From: an uncultured Eggerthellaceae bacterium
GTDB lineage: Bacteria; Actinomycetota; Coriobacteriia; Coriobacteriales; Eggerthellaceae
Reading direction: 5' to 3'
Length of the DNA stretch: 64,000 nt
Assembly: GCA_910580205.1 (NCBI GenBank)
Contig: CAJTVP010000009.1
Location: 1 to 64,000, forward strand
Part shown: positions 9,003-16,776 of the stretch, piece by piece
Layout: each line of letters opens with the position of its first letter
How positions within the stretch are numbered: position 1 is the stretch's first letter
Notes under the pieces: model-generated
The model's database searches: none
What the model was told of the DNA's origin: nothing
Seen by the model: only the letters and a program-made list of their open reading frames with translations
Translations under genes and position numbers: made by a program

Positions 9003-9364
9003 TGTCTTTGAACGCGATTCTTGTGGATTATCAGTACTGCACCGGCTGTTACTCCTGCGAAGTGGCATGCCAGGCCGAGCATGAGCTCCCGCTGGAGCAG
9101 TGGGGCGTCAAGGTGATGACGAACGGCCCGTGGCCCATCCGTGAAGAGGACGGCACGCCGACCGACCAGTACGTCTACGACAACATCCCGGCCTTCACGC
9201 GCCTGTGCGACCTGTGCGCTGATCGCCAGGCCCATGGGAAGCTGCCCAGCTGCGTGTTCCACTGCCAGGCGAAATGCCTTGAGTACGGCACCGTGGAGGA
9301 GCTGTCCAAGAAACTGGACTCCAAGGCGGAACAGTATTTGTGGGTACCGCCCTGCTCCAAGTAA
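9002..9364 (+). CDS. Small [4Fe-4S] ferredoxin subunit partnering the molybdoenzyme
   Basis: A 120-residue electron-transfer protein. The start ATG overlaps the stop of the large subunit (TAATG), which signals coupled translation and a subunit role. A first cluster is ligated by C13, C16, C19 and C23 (YCTGCYSCEVAC). A second Cys group, CDLCADRQ followed by CVFHCQAKC, can bind another cluster. Small ferredoxin-like partners of this kind accompany pyrogallol transhydroxylase and catechol dehydroxylases. It would pass electrons to or from the molybdenum or tungsten site in the cytosol. Confidence 0.88.
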   Translation: MSLNAILVDYQYCTGCYSCEVACQAEHELPLEQWGVKVMTNGPWPIREEDGTPTDQYVYDNIPAFTRLCDLCADRQAHGKLPSCVFHCQAKCLEYGTVEELSKKLDSKAEQYLWVPPCSK

Positions 9365-9394
9365 GCGGTCACAGCGGCGAAGGAAGGTGCGCGA

Positions 9395-9937
9395 ATGGAT
9401 GTCAAGGAATTGAAAGCTGCCTTTGAAACGGCTCCCGTGGGAGATAGGACCGTCCTTCGCAAGCTGTATCTGTACGTGACTGCCGGAGATGCCGTGAAGC
9501 CAGACTATGCGCCCGCTCTTGAGCGGGCGCAGACCTACCAAGAGTTCCTGACGAACATCTTGGAAGACCCTTCTTTCAAAGACAGGCTGGAATGGGCGGA
9601 GATCGCCAAGATCAAGCGCAGCAATTGGCTGCCGTTCTTCGAACCGGAGATCTGCGTGCAGAACCTCCGACTGAAGACCGATGGGCTGCCCATCCAGCTG
9701 GGTTCCGGCGTGGTGCTGGCGCCCACGGGCAGCCGAGACAACATCGCGAACCTCTATGTGTTCAAGAATGGGGCGTTCAACCGGCAGGCCGCTGAGTTCG
9801 TCACGTCCGTGGCGGGCAAGTTCACCATCGCCAACTGGGAGTTCTTCGGGATCTATGGGCTGTACAAATATCGTGGCAACGTCATTCTGGAGGAGTGGGA
9901 GCAGGAAGAGCCGCCGAAGGCTTCCGCTCCGTGCTGA
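9395..9937 (+). CDS. Unrecognised protein in the molybdoenzyme operon
   Basis: A 180-residue soluble protein with no signal peptide and no membrane segment. It starts 30 bases after the ferredoxin gene behind GAAGGAAGG, so it belongs to the same operon. It has a helical, charged N-terminal half and a second half rich in short hydrophobic and aromatic strands (NLYVFKNGAF, ANWEFFGIYGLYKYRGN), and ends in Cys. I do not recognise a family. By position it may be a third subunit, an assembly chaperone or a substrate-related protein; this is inference only. It is the last gene of the cluster, as a new promoter region follows. Confidence 0.8.
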   Translation: MDVKELKAAFETAPVGDRTVLRKLYLYVTAGDAVKPDYAPALERAQTYQEFLTNILEDPSFKDRLEWAEIAKIKRSNWLPFFEPEICVQNLRLKTDGLPIQLGSGVVLAPTGSRDNIANLYVFKNGAFNRQAAEFVTSVAGKFTIANWEFFGIYGLYKYRGNVILEEWEQEEPPKASAPC

Positions 9938-10045
9938 TTTCTTCGGAGTTGTGGCAGTCCGGACTCCCCTCAAGAGATTTCATTCTCAGAAAGTTATACA
10001 TGTCTATCAATCTGGCGAAATATGTTATCATGCATGCAGACAAGC

Positions 10046-10063
10046 AGTTAAACATATCTAACT
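10046..10063. promoter_or_regulatory. Candidate metal-responsive operator before feoA
   Basis: The inverted repeat AGTTAAACATATCTAACT lies 17 bases before the feoA start. Its size and symmetry resemble DtxR/IdeR-type boxes, the usual iron control in actinobacteria, but the match to the known consensus is partial. The region 9960-10063 is markedly AT-rich, as expected for a promoter. Confidence 0.4.
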
Positions 10064-10080
10064 TCTAAGGAGCATGCCTT

Positions 10081-10362
10081 ATGCATAGCGCTATCGCGCT
10101 TGAAAGCGCAGCGATCACAGGGACCAAGGTGGGACCGTCCATGCAGCAGATGCCGCTCACATTCTTGCGATCTGGAGAAACCGCTCAGGTGGTCAAAGTG
10201 CGCGGCAAAGGGGATGTGCGGCACCATTTGGAGCGGTTGGGCTTCGTGCCCGGAGCTTCGGTGACGGTGGTCGCCCAACAGGGTGGCAACGTGATCGTGG
10301 AGGTGAAAGGTTCGCAGGTGGCGCTGGATCGTTCAGCTGCTCAACGGATCATCGCCGCGTGA
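10081..10362 (+). CDS. feoA: FeoA-family ferrous iron transport protein
   Basis: A 93-residue cytosolic SH3-like protein that supports the FeoB ferrous iron channel. Typical FeoA features are LRSGETAQVVKVRGKG, a central HLERLGFVPGASVTVV and a C-terminal VALDRSAAQRIIA. The start at 10081 is behind AAGGAG at 7-8 bases; an internal ATG at 10141 would give a more typical length, so the first ~20 residues are an extension or a misjudged start. A second feoA follows after 66 bases. A short GC hairpin (10374-10390) separates them. Confidence 0.9.
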   Translation: MHSAIALESAAITGTKVGPSMQQMPLTFLRSGETAQVVKVRGKGDVRHHLERLGFVPGASVTVVAQQGGNVIVEVKGSQVALDRSAAQRIIAA

Positions 10363-10428
10363 ACATCAATGCGGAAGGCCGCGGGCCTTCGTTGGATGGA
10401 TGATAGTTGGTCAGAGAAGAAAGGATGA

Positions 10429-10674
10429 ATGGTGGCAGAAGCGAATGAAGAAGCGCGCACGCTGCGGGATGTGCCGGTAGGGCAAAGCGCCCGGGTGATG
10501 CGGTTGATTGGAGACGGAGCGATCAGGCAGCGCATCATGGACATGGGCCTCACGAAGGGAGCGGAAGTGACGGTTCGCAAGGTGGCGCCGTTGGGGGATC
10601 CCATCGAAGTGACCGTGCGCGGTTTTGAACTCTCCCTTCGCAAGGACGAAGCCCAAAACGTGCTGGTCTCTTAG
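10429..10674 (+). CDS. feoA: Second FeoA-family protein
   Basis: An 81-residue FeoA paralogue with the same SH3-like pattern (DVPVGQSARVMRLIG, IMDMGLTKGAEVTVRKVAP, LSLRKDEAQNVLV). Tandem feoA genes before feoB occur in many anaerobes. The ATG at 10429 follows GAAAGGATGA. A terminator-like hairpin separates it from feoB, so feoA levels may exceed feoB levels. Confidence 0.9.
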   Translation: MVAEANEEARTLRDVPVGQSARVMRLIGDGAIRQRIMDMGLTKGAEVTVRKVAPLGDPIEVTVRGFELSLRKDEAQNVLVS

Positions 10675-10699
10675 CAAGCTCACCTTCAGAAAAGAGAGG

Positions 10700-10724
10700 A
10701 GCGCCAGGCGGGCGCTATTTTTTG
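10700..10724 (+). terminator. Hairpin terminator between feoA and feoB
   Basis: AGCGCC, loop AGGCG, GGCGCT, then ATTTTTT. This is a short intrinsic terminator inside the gene cluster, likely partial, which would reduce read-through into feoB. Confidence 0.6.
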
Positions 10725-10787
10725 AAGAATGAGTTACCCAAATATAACAATCCTGTGAATGACTGAGAACTCACGAGAAAGAAGGGG

Positions 10788-12227
10788 ATGAAGAGGATGA
10801 GCATCACCATCGCCCTTGCCGGGAATCCGAATTGTGGCAAGACGACGCTGTTCAATGACTTGACGGGCGCCAACCAATACACCGGAAATTGGCCCGGAGT
10901 CACGGTGGAGAAAAAAGGAGGCAAATACAAGCGCGACAAAGACGTGGAGATCACGGACTTGCCGGGCGTGTATTCGCTCTCTCCGTACACGCCGGAAGAG
11001 GTGGTCACGCGCGATTATCTGGCTAGCGGTCAGGCAGACGTGGTCATCGACATCGTGGACGCCACCAACCTGGAGCGCAACCTCTATCTGACCACGCAGA
11101 TCTTCGACCTGGATGTGCCGGTGGTGGTGGCGCTCAACATGATGGACCTCATCCGCAAGCGCGGGGACGAGATAGATGCGGCGAAGCTTGCCCATGAATT
11201 AGGATGTCCCGTGGTGGAGATATCGGCGCTCAAGGGCGAGGGCATAGAGGCGTTGGTGGAGCAGGCTCGCAAAACCGCAGCCGCTGGACGCATTCCCGCG
11301 CCTGAGCCCTGCTATGCTCCATTCCTTGAGGAAGATGAAGAGGACCCCGAATCCGCCGAAGCCAACGCGCGGTATGACTACATCGCCCATGTGTGCGAGA
11401 ACTGCATGAGGCGCGGCGAGACGGGATCAACCACCACCCAGAAGATCGACCGCGTGGTCACGAACCGCATCTTAGGAATCCCCATCTTCATCGTGATCAT
11501 GACCTTGGTGTACTTCATCAGCGTGTCCACCGTGGGGACCATGGCGACAGACTGGGTGAACGACGAGCTGTTCGGCGAGGGGCTCATCCCGACGGCCGTG
11601 AGCGGATGGTTGGAGGCAGTTGACTGCGCACCGTGGCTCTCCAGCCTGATCGTGGACGGCATCATCGCCGGCGTGGGCGCAGTGCTGGGCTTCGTGCCGC
11701 AGCTGATCGTGCTGTTCCTGCTGCTGGGTATCTTGGAGGGCTGCGGCTACATGGCCCGCGTAGCGTTCATCATGGATCGCATCTTCCGCCGGTTCGGGCT
11801 GTCAGGCAAATCCTTCATCCCCATGTTGATCGCCAGCGGGTGCGGCGTGCCCGCGGTCATGGCCACCAAGACCATCGAGAACGAAAAGGATCGTCGCATG
11901 ACGGTCATGACCACCACCATGATCCCGTGCGGGGCGAAGCTGCCCATCATCGCGCTCGTGTTCGGGGCGTTGGCTGGCAACTTCTATGAGGGCACGTGGT
12001 GGGTGGCACCCCTGTTCTACTTCCTGGGACTGGCGGCTATCATCGTGAGCTGCATCATGCTGAAGAAACTGCGCGCCTTCGCCGGAGATGCCGCGCCCTT
12101 CATCATGGAATTGCCCTCCTACCACCTGCCCACGGTGAAGAACGTGGCTCTCTCCACCTGGGAGCGCGTGAAGGCATATCTGGTGAAAGCAGGCACGATC
12201 ATCTTCCTGAGCTCCATCGTCATCTGA
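10788..12227 (+). CDS. feoB: FeoB ferrous iron transporter, N-terminal part, ended by an in-frame TGA
   Basis: Residues 1-479 of FeoB, the GTP-gated ferrous iron permease. The G-protein domain is intact: G1 GNPNCGKTT, G3 DLPG, G4 NMMD, then a region of acidic residues and the first membrane segments including GFVPQLIVLFLLLG and the conserved GCGVPAVMATKTIENEKDRR. Translation stops at TGA (12225-12227), in the middle of the run FLSSIVI-stop-FLLNFGIYEG, where FeoB proteins normally have Trp (TGG). The reading frame continues unchanged for another 204 codons. A single G-to-A change therefore explains the break. The ATG at 10788 is used; an ATG at 10797 is an alternative. The gene is probably inactive unless the stop is read through or is a base-call error. 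Confidence 0.85.
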   Translation: MKRMSITIALAGNPNCGKTTLFNDLTGANQYTGNWPGVTVEKKGGKYKRDKDVEITDLPGVYSLSPYTPEEVVTRDYLASGQADVVIDIVDATNLERNLYLTTQIFDLDVPVVVALNMMDLIRKRGDEIDAAKLAHELGCPVVEISALKGEGIEALVEQARKTAAAGRIPAPEPCYAPFLEEDEEDPESAEANARYDYIAHVCENCMRRGETGSTTTQKIDRVVTNRILGIPIFIVIMTLVYFISVSTVGTMATDWVNDELFGEGLIPTAVSGWLEAVDCAPWLSSLIVDGIIAGVGAVLGFVPQLIVLFLLLGILEGCGYMARVAFIMDRIFRRFGLSGKSFIPMLIASGCGVPAVMATKTIENEKDRRMTVMTTTMIPCGAKLPIIALVFGALAGNFYEGTWWVAPLFYFLGLAAIIVSCIMLKKLRAFAGDAAPFIMELPSYHLPTVKNVALSTWERVKAYLVKAGTIIFLSSIVI

Positions 12228-12839
12228 TTCCTGTTGAACTTCGGCATCTATGAAGGGCGGTTCGGCTTGTTGGACACGGAGATGGACGACTACATCCAAT
12301 ACAGCTTCATGGCGGGGCTTGGCAACCTGCTGGCGTGGATCTTCGTGCCGCTTGGTTTCGGCAACTGGGAAGGGGCGGTCACCAGCATCACCGGCTTGGT
12401 GGCCAAGGAGAACGTGGTGGCCACGGTGGGCATCCTGACCAGCTTGGGCGAAGTGGGCGAGGATGACCCTGGTCTTTGGCTCGGATTCGCGCAGATGATG
12501 GGCGGAACGAGCGTGGCCATCATGGCGTTCTGCGCCTTCAACCTGCTGTGCGCCCCGTGCTTCGCCGCCATGGGCGCCATCCGCGATCAGATGCGGTCGG
12601 CGAAATGGACGTGGGCGGCCATCGGGTACATGTGCGGTTTCGCCTGGTGCGTGGCGCTCATGATCTACCAGATCGGCGGCCTCATCACCGGGGAGGTGGC
12701 GTTCAGCGCTTGGACCGTGGTGGCGTTCGCGGTGCTGGCCCTCATGCTCTTCCAGCTGTTCCGCCCCATGCCCACGTACAACAAAACGGAGAACGCGGCG
12801 GCGCAAAGCGCGATCAACGCCGAAAGTTCGCGCGCGTAA
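12228..12839 (+). pseudogene. feoB: FeoB C-terminal part, downstream of the in-frame TGA
   Basis: Same frame as the N-terminal part. It encodes the last ~204 residues of FeoB, with the remaining membrane segments and the motif ITGLVAKENVVATVG typical of FeoB C-termini. No ribosome site precedes the first possible restart (TTG at 12234), so separate translation is doubtful. Together with the upstream part the length (683 residues) is normal for FeoB, with no other lesion, which means the mutation is very recent or the TGA is an error or is tolerated. Confidence 0.8.
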
Positions 12840-12848
12840 GGAGTTCCT

Positions 12849-13040
12849 ATGAGCATATCCACCATTCTCCTTTCTCTTCTGGTCGTTGTGGGCGTCGTGC
12901 TCGCGGTGTGGCGCCTGCGCAACCGCGGCCTGTGCGATTGCCATGACCATGGCGGATGCAGCAGCGGCTGCTCCCACGGATGCGCGGGTTGCGCCCAGAA
13001 AAAGGGATGCTCCCAAGGACGCATGGACCTCAAGCTTTAG
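12849..13040 (+). CDS. FeoB-associated Cys-rich membrane protein
   Basis: A 63-residue protein: one N-terminal membrane segment (residues 4-21), a basic stop-transfer (RLRNRG), then a Cys/His-rich tail (CDCHDHGGCSSGC, CAGC, GC). This layout is that of the small Cys-rich proteins encoded right after feoB in many anaerobes, thought to assist iron handling. AAGGAG precedes the ATG, nine bases after the feoB stop. It ends the feo cluster. Confidence 0.85.
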   Translation: MSISTILLSLLVVVGVVLAVWRLRNRGLCDCHDHGGCSSGCSHGCAGCAQKKGCSQGRMDLKL

Positions 13041-13071
13041 TCGATCCGGGCCCGTCGGGGCCATTCTCAAG

Positions 13072-13116
13072 AGCCCGCCGAAAGCTCACCCCTCCTCCTC
13101 TCTCTTTCGGCGGGCT
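13072..13116 (+). terminator. Long stem-loop between the feo cluster and serS
   Basis: A perfect 13-bp stem (AGCCCGCCGAAAG, 13072-13084; CTTTCGGCGGGCT, 13104-13116) closes a 19-base pyrimidine-rich loop. There is no T-run after it. It most likely ends feo transcripts; a role as a serS leader was considered but no T-box sequence is present. Confidence 0.5.
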
Positions 13117-13191
13117 GTGCATTCCTCCGAACCCGCGCCTTGTTGCCTTGATATATACTGAATCGGTTTCCATGCAATCAAGGAGCGCCCC

Positions 13192-14481
13192 ATGCTTGAC
13201 ATCAAATTCGTTCGCGAAAACCTGTCCGCCGTGGAAGAAGCCATGGCTCACCGCAACACCTCGTTCGACAGCCAGGCTTTCCTGGATCTGGATGCGCGCC
13301 GGCGCGAAGCCATCCAACAAGAAGAAGCGCTCCAAGCCGAACGCAACACCGCCTCCAAGCAGATCGGCCAGCTCATGAAAGAGGGCAAGCAGGCTGAGGC
13401 GGAAGCGGCGAAAGAGCGCGTGCGCGCCATCAACGAGCAGATCGATCAAGCCGCGGAAGCCCGCGAAGAAGCGGACACCGGTCTCACGGACCTGCTCATG
13501 CATGTGCCCAACATGCCGGATGCCACAACGCCGGTGGGCAAGGACGAAACGGAGAATCCGGAAGTGCGCCGGTGGGGCACCCCGCGCACCTTCGACGAGT
13601 TCCTCATGAAACCTCACTGGGATCTGGGCGCTGACCTCAACATCATCGATTCGGAGCGTGGCGTGAAGCTGGCTGAGAGCCGCTTCTATGTGCTGGGTGG
13701 CGCAGGGGCGCGGCTTGAACGCGCGCTCATCTCCTTCATGCTGGATCAGCACACCTCCCGCGGCTACAAAGAGTGGTGGGTGCCGGCTCTGGCTAACACG
13801 GCCACGCTCACGGGCACCGCTCAGCTGCCGAAGTTCGAAGAGGACCTGTACAAGACCACTGAAGGGCTCTACCTCATCCCCACAGCCGAGGTGCAGCTCA
13901 CGAACCTCCATGCGCAGGAGATTCTGGAAGTGGATCAACTGCCGCTCCGCTACTGCGCGTTCACGCCGTGCTTCCGTGAAGAGGCGGGCAGCGCCGGACG
14001 CGACACGCGCGGCATCATCCGCGTACACCAATTCAGCAAGGTGGAGATGGTGAAATACGCCACGCCGGAGCAGGCCTGGGATGAGCTGGAATCCATGGTG
14101 GCGGATGCGGAGAACATCCTGCAGAAGCTGGACCTGCCCTATCGCGTCATCAGCCTGTGCACGGGAGACATCGGATTCTCCTCGGCGAAGACCTACGACG
14201 TGGAGGTCTGGATGCCCAGCTACGACGGCTACAAGGAGATCTCCAGCTGCTCATGCTGCACGGACTTCCAGGCGCGCCGCGCGAACATCCGCTACAAGGA
14301 TCCGGAGCATTTCAAGGGCACGCGCTACCTCTACACGCTCAACGGCAGCGGGCTGGCGGTCGGCCGGTGCATGGCGGCCATCATCGAGAACTACCAGAAC
14401 GCGGACGGCACCATCACCGTGCCTGAGGCGCTCGTTCCGTACATGGGCGGCATGACCACGATCGGGCCTGAGCAAGCATAG
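13192..14481 (+). CDS. serS: Serine--tRNA ligase
   Basis: Class II synthetase that charges tRNA-Ser (429 residues, normal length). The N-terminal ~110 residues form the coiled-coil tRNA-binding arm, rich in Ala, Glu, Gln and Arg. Class II motifs are seen as CFREEAGSAGRDTRGIIR (motif 2) with TAEVQLTNL before it, and the C-terminal motif 3 region GSGLAVGRCMAAIIENYQ. AAGGAG lies upstream of the ATG, and a TATACT -10-like box is at about 13153-13158. A membrane-protein gene follows after 35 bases. Confidence 0.96.
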   Translation: MLDIKFVRENLSAVEEAMAHRNTSFDSQAFLDLDARRREAIQQEEALQAERNTASKQIGQLMKEGKQAEAEAAKERVRAINEQIDQAAEAREEADTGLTDLLMHVPNMPDATTPVGKDETENPEVRRWGTPRTFDEFLMKPHWDLGADLNIIDSERGVKLAESRFYVLGGAGARLERALISFMLDQHTSRGYKEWWVPALANTATLTGTAQLPKFEEDLYKTTEGLYLIPTAEVQLTNLHAQEILEVDQLPLRYCAFTPCFREEAGSAGRDTRGIIRVHQFSKVEMVKYATPEQAWDELESMVADAENILQKLDLPYRVISLCTGDIGFSSAKTYDVEVWMPSYDGYKEISSCSCCTDFQARRANIRYKDPEHFKGTRYLYTLNGSGLAVGRCMAAIIENYQNADGTITVPEALVPYMGGMTTIGPEQA

Positions 14482-14516
14482 CGTCCGTCGAACCCAAGGG
14501 ATGCGGCAGGTCCGCT

Positions 14517-15389
14517 GTGGGCGAGAACAATCCCAGAGCACGCAAGTCGGCTGACTTGACGGCCTCTGATCCGCTGCCCAAGGCGGATCCCCCGTCGTCC
14601 AAAGCGCCGGTGCCTTCGCGGACCGCCCCCGAAGCTCTCGCAGCCTCTTCCGCTCCTGATCCGGATGAGGTTGAACCGAAGCCGCAGACGCGCAAAACAG
14701 TGCAGCGCGGGCGGCGCAAGTCAGTCCCTGCGAAGAAGCAGGTGGACTCCGCTTCCATCTCAGGCAGCCTCTCGAACAGCGGCTCTGCCAGCATGTCCGG
14801 CGGATGGGTCTCGGCCAGCCTGTCTGGGCAGATCAAAGCGAACGGGGAAGTGGATGAGGAGGCCATGGCGCGCCAGGCGCTTGCCCGCAAGGAGCGGATC
14901 GAGCGGGCAGAAGCGAAGGAGCGCCGCAAGCATCGCCGCCGGATCGCCCGTCGCGTGATCTTGGGGGTCGTCCTGTTCCTGGCGGCCGTGTTCGCCGCAT
15001 TGCTGGTGGCCTTCGGCATCTTTCGCTGGCAGACCTACGATGATGCGGCGGATATCCAAGGCACGTGGGTGCACGAAGGCACCACCATGCCCATCACCAT
15101 CACGGAGGACGAGATCGTGCTCACCGATGAGGTGTCCTATAAGTATGTGTTGGATCCAGAGGCGAAGACCATCCTGTTCCGGTTCGGGAACATGGAAGGC
15201 GGAGGTCGTTATCGGTTCTCGCTGGACCGACAGGAGCTGGCCATCACGGATGGGGAGTTCGATCAATGGGCGTCATTCTTCGATGATGCGCTCTGGACGG
15301 CGGAATCTTTGTTCAACCAGTACGTGCTCGCCCAGGAGACGCCGCTCGTGACGCCGGATGAACGCACCAGCGTCTTTCACAGAGAGTGA
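14517..15389 (+). CDS. Putative membrane protein with Ser/Pro-rich cytoplasmic arm
   Basis: A 290-residue protein starting at a GTG. Residues 1-110 are low in complexity (Pro, Ser, Ala, with a Ser-Gly stretch SGSLSNSGSASMSGG). A charged segment (RKERIERAEAKERRKHRRR) precedes one membrane helix (about 145-168, ILGVVLFLAAVFAALLVAFG), and the remaining ~115 residues should be outside the cell. The outer part (IQGTWVHEGTTMPITITED and strands after it) resembles small beta-barrel lipocalin-like or DUF-type domains that measure GTW-type repeats, but I cannot name the family. It follows serS closely. Function unknown. Confidence 0.75.
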   Translation: MGENNPRARKSADLTASDPLPKADPPSSKAPVPSRTAPEALAASSAPDPDEVEPKPQTRKTVQRGRRKSVPAKKQVDSASISGSLSNSGSASMSGGWVSASLSGQIKANGEVDEEAMARQALARKERIERAEAKERRKHRRRIARRVILGVVLFLAAVFAALLVAFGIFRWQTYDDAADIQGTWVHEGTTMPITITEDEIVLTDEVSYKYVLDPEAKTILFRFGNMEGGGRYRFSLDRQELAITDGEFDQWASFFDDALWTAESLFNQYVLAQETPLVTPDERTSVFHRE

Positions 15390-15508
15390 CCGGTCGCTCT
15401 TTCGCCAGCATCATCTGTGACGTTCGTGTATCCGCTGAACGCCAAAGCGCGGGTGGCGGCGCGCCTGATACAATTGAGCCATCTGAAAACCCTGAACTGG
15501 GAGGAACC

Positions 15509-16456
15509 ATGCCGAAGATCACTGCTGCTGACGTCCGCGTCCCCATGGATGTGCCCGCTGATGCGCGCGACACCTATGTTGACAATTACCTGAAGGCCAC
15601 GCGCGAAACGGGGCGGCTCATGCTCTTCGCTTGCGACCAGAAGGTAGAGCATCTCAACAAGGATTTCTACGGCGAAGGCATCGACGAGGCCGATGCGAAG
15701 CCGGAGCACCTGTTCCAGATCGGCAAAGACGGCGTGATCGGCATCCTGGCTGGGCAGCGCGGCCTGGTCGCGCAGTACGCGGCTGATTATCCGGAGATCA
15801 ATTATCTGGTGAAGATGAACTCCAAGACGAACCTGGTGGGCACGAAGCAGGAGGATCCGTATTCTCCGCAGCTGACGGATATCGAGGCCGTGCTCCAGAT
15901 GCGCGACAATGGCGTGAACATCGTCGGTTTGGGCTACACCATCTATCTGGGCAGCGAATACGAGTCAACCATGATGGCCGAGGCCGGGCAGCTCATCGCC
16001 CAGGCTCATGAGAACGGGCTTCTGGTCGTGCTCTGGATCTACCCGCGCGGCAAGGCTGTCACGGCTGAGAAGGATCCGGACCTGATCGCTGGTGCGGCTG
16101 GCGTGGCGCTCTGCCTGGGCGCGGATTTCGTCAAGGTGAACCCGCCGAAGCCGGAAGATGGCCGCACGCCTGCTGAGGCGTTGCATGTGGCCTCTGATGC
16201 CGCCGGGCGCTGCGGGCTCGTGTGCGCGGGCGGCTCCACGGTGGATGCGCAGACGTTCTTGACGCAGCTGTGGGAGCAGATCCATGTGGGCGGCGCGTGC
16301 GGCAACGCCACCGGGCGCAACATCCACCAGCGCTCGCTGGATGAGGCTACGCGCCTGACCAAGGCCATCAGCGCCATCACGCTGGCGGATTACAGCGTTG
16401 AGGATGCCCTTGAGGTGTTCAACGGGACGAAAGCGTTCGGATACGACAACATCTAG
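15509..16456 (+). CDS. Class I fructose-bisphosphate aldolase, archaeal/DhnA type
   Basis: A 315-residue Schiff-base aldolase of the DhnA/LacD-like group. It should interconvert fructose 1,6-bisphosphate and the triose phosphates in glycolysis. The Schiff-base lysine is K209 in DFVKVNPPKPEDG, and LFACDQKVEHLN and the C-terminal ATGRNIHQRSLDEA phosphate-binding region are typical. The ATG at 15509 follows GGGAGGAACC. It stands alone, ended by a strong terminator. An alternative for the family is 2-amino-3,7-dideoxyheptulosonate synthase; no shikimate-type neighbours support that. Confidence 0.85.
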   Translation: MPKITAADVRVPMDVPADARDTYVDNYLKATRETGRLMLFACDQKVEHLNKDFYGEGIDEADAKPEHLFQIGKDGVIGILAGQRGLVAQYAADYPEINYLVKMNSKTNLVGTKQEDPYSPQLTDIEAVLQMRDNGVNIVGLGYTIYLGSEYESTMMAEAGQLIAQAHENGLLVVLWIYPRGKAVTAEKDPDLIAGAAGVALCLGADFVKVNPPKPEDGRTPAEALHVASDAAGRCGLVCAGGSTVDAQTFLTQLWEQIHVGGACGNATGRNIHQRSLDEATRLTKAISAITLADYSVEDALEVFNGTKAFGYDNI

Positions 16457-16487
16457 AGACGCGGTCAGGTATTCTGCACGGAACTGG

Positions 16488-16514
16488 GGCGGCGCTTCGG
16501 CGCCGCCTTTTTTT
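16488..16514 (+). terminator. Intrinsic terminator of the aldolase gene
   Basis: GGCGGCGC, TTCG tetraloop, GCGCCGCC, then seven T. A strong rho-independent terminator 31 bases after the stop codon. Confidence 0.95.
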
Positions 16515-16564
16515 GCGCCGTGAATCTGACTGGGACAGAGTGGCGCCATGATAAGATGGTGGCT

Positions 16565-16776
16565 GCTAGGTGGCAGGGCTGCCCCCTGAAACAAGGAGGT
16601 ATGCTCATGGTTACCTATACGGGTTTGTTCTATTTCGCCTTGGTTGTGATAGCGGTTGTTGAATTGACTTTGAAGGTCAAGAAGTGAAATAGCCGCCCCC
16701 GTTAATTCGGGAACGGCCACCTCACAGCTCTAAACTGTAACGGGGTGGCCGCCGGTGCAACGGCATGCCACCTAGC
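16565..16776 (+). other. Structured toxin mRNA: 5' end pairs with 3' end
   Basis: GCTAGGTGGCA at 16565-16575 is perfectly complementary to TGCCACCTAGC at 16766-16776, at the two predicted ends of the transcript. A -10-like GATAAGAT at 16550-16557 puts the 5' end near 16564. Inside, CGGCCACC (16714-16721) pairs with GGTGGCCG (16744-16751). Long-range end-to-end pairing that hides the ribosome site is known from type I toxin mRNAs such as hok and aapA; its presence here is inference from complementarity. Confidence 0.6.
16607..16687 (+). CDS. Small hydrophobic holin-like peptide, candidate type I toxin
   Basis: A 26-residue peptide, MVTYTGLFYFALVVIAVV..., ending in the basic tail LKVKK. A perfect AAGGAGGT (16593-16600) lies 6 bases before the ATG; an ATG at 16601 is too close to it. 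The pattern (short Thr/Tyr-containing start, one membrane helix, Lys-rich end) is that of the putative holin-like toxins related to TxpA/BsrG. Such peptides insert into the cell's own membrane and are held down by an antisense RNA. The surrounding RNA signals (end-to-end pairing, opposing promoter) support this. The locus sits alone between a terminator and a large surface-protein gene. Confidence 0.72.
   Translation: MVTYTGLFYFALVVIAVVELTLKVKK

Noticed and set aside
6582..9068. 828-codon minus-strand frame opposite the molybdoenzyme gene
   Set aside because: Shadow frame caused by GC-biased codons; no start signal and no recognisable domain.
12225..12227. TGA in feoB read as selenocysteine
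   Set aside because: The aligned residue is a structural Trp, not a redox Cys, and no obvious selenocysteine hairpin follows.
13040..13190. T-box leader before serS
   Set aside because: No T-box core sequence or specifier-type stem; only a long stem-loop that fits a terminator for the feo cluster.
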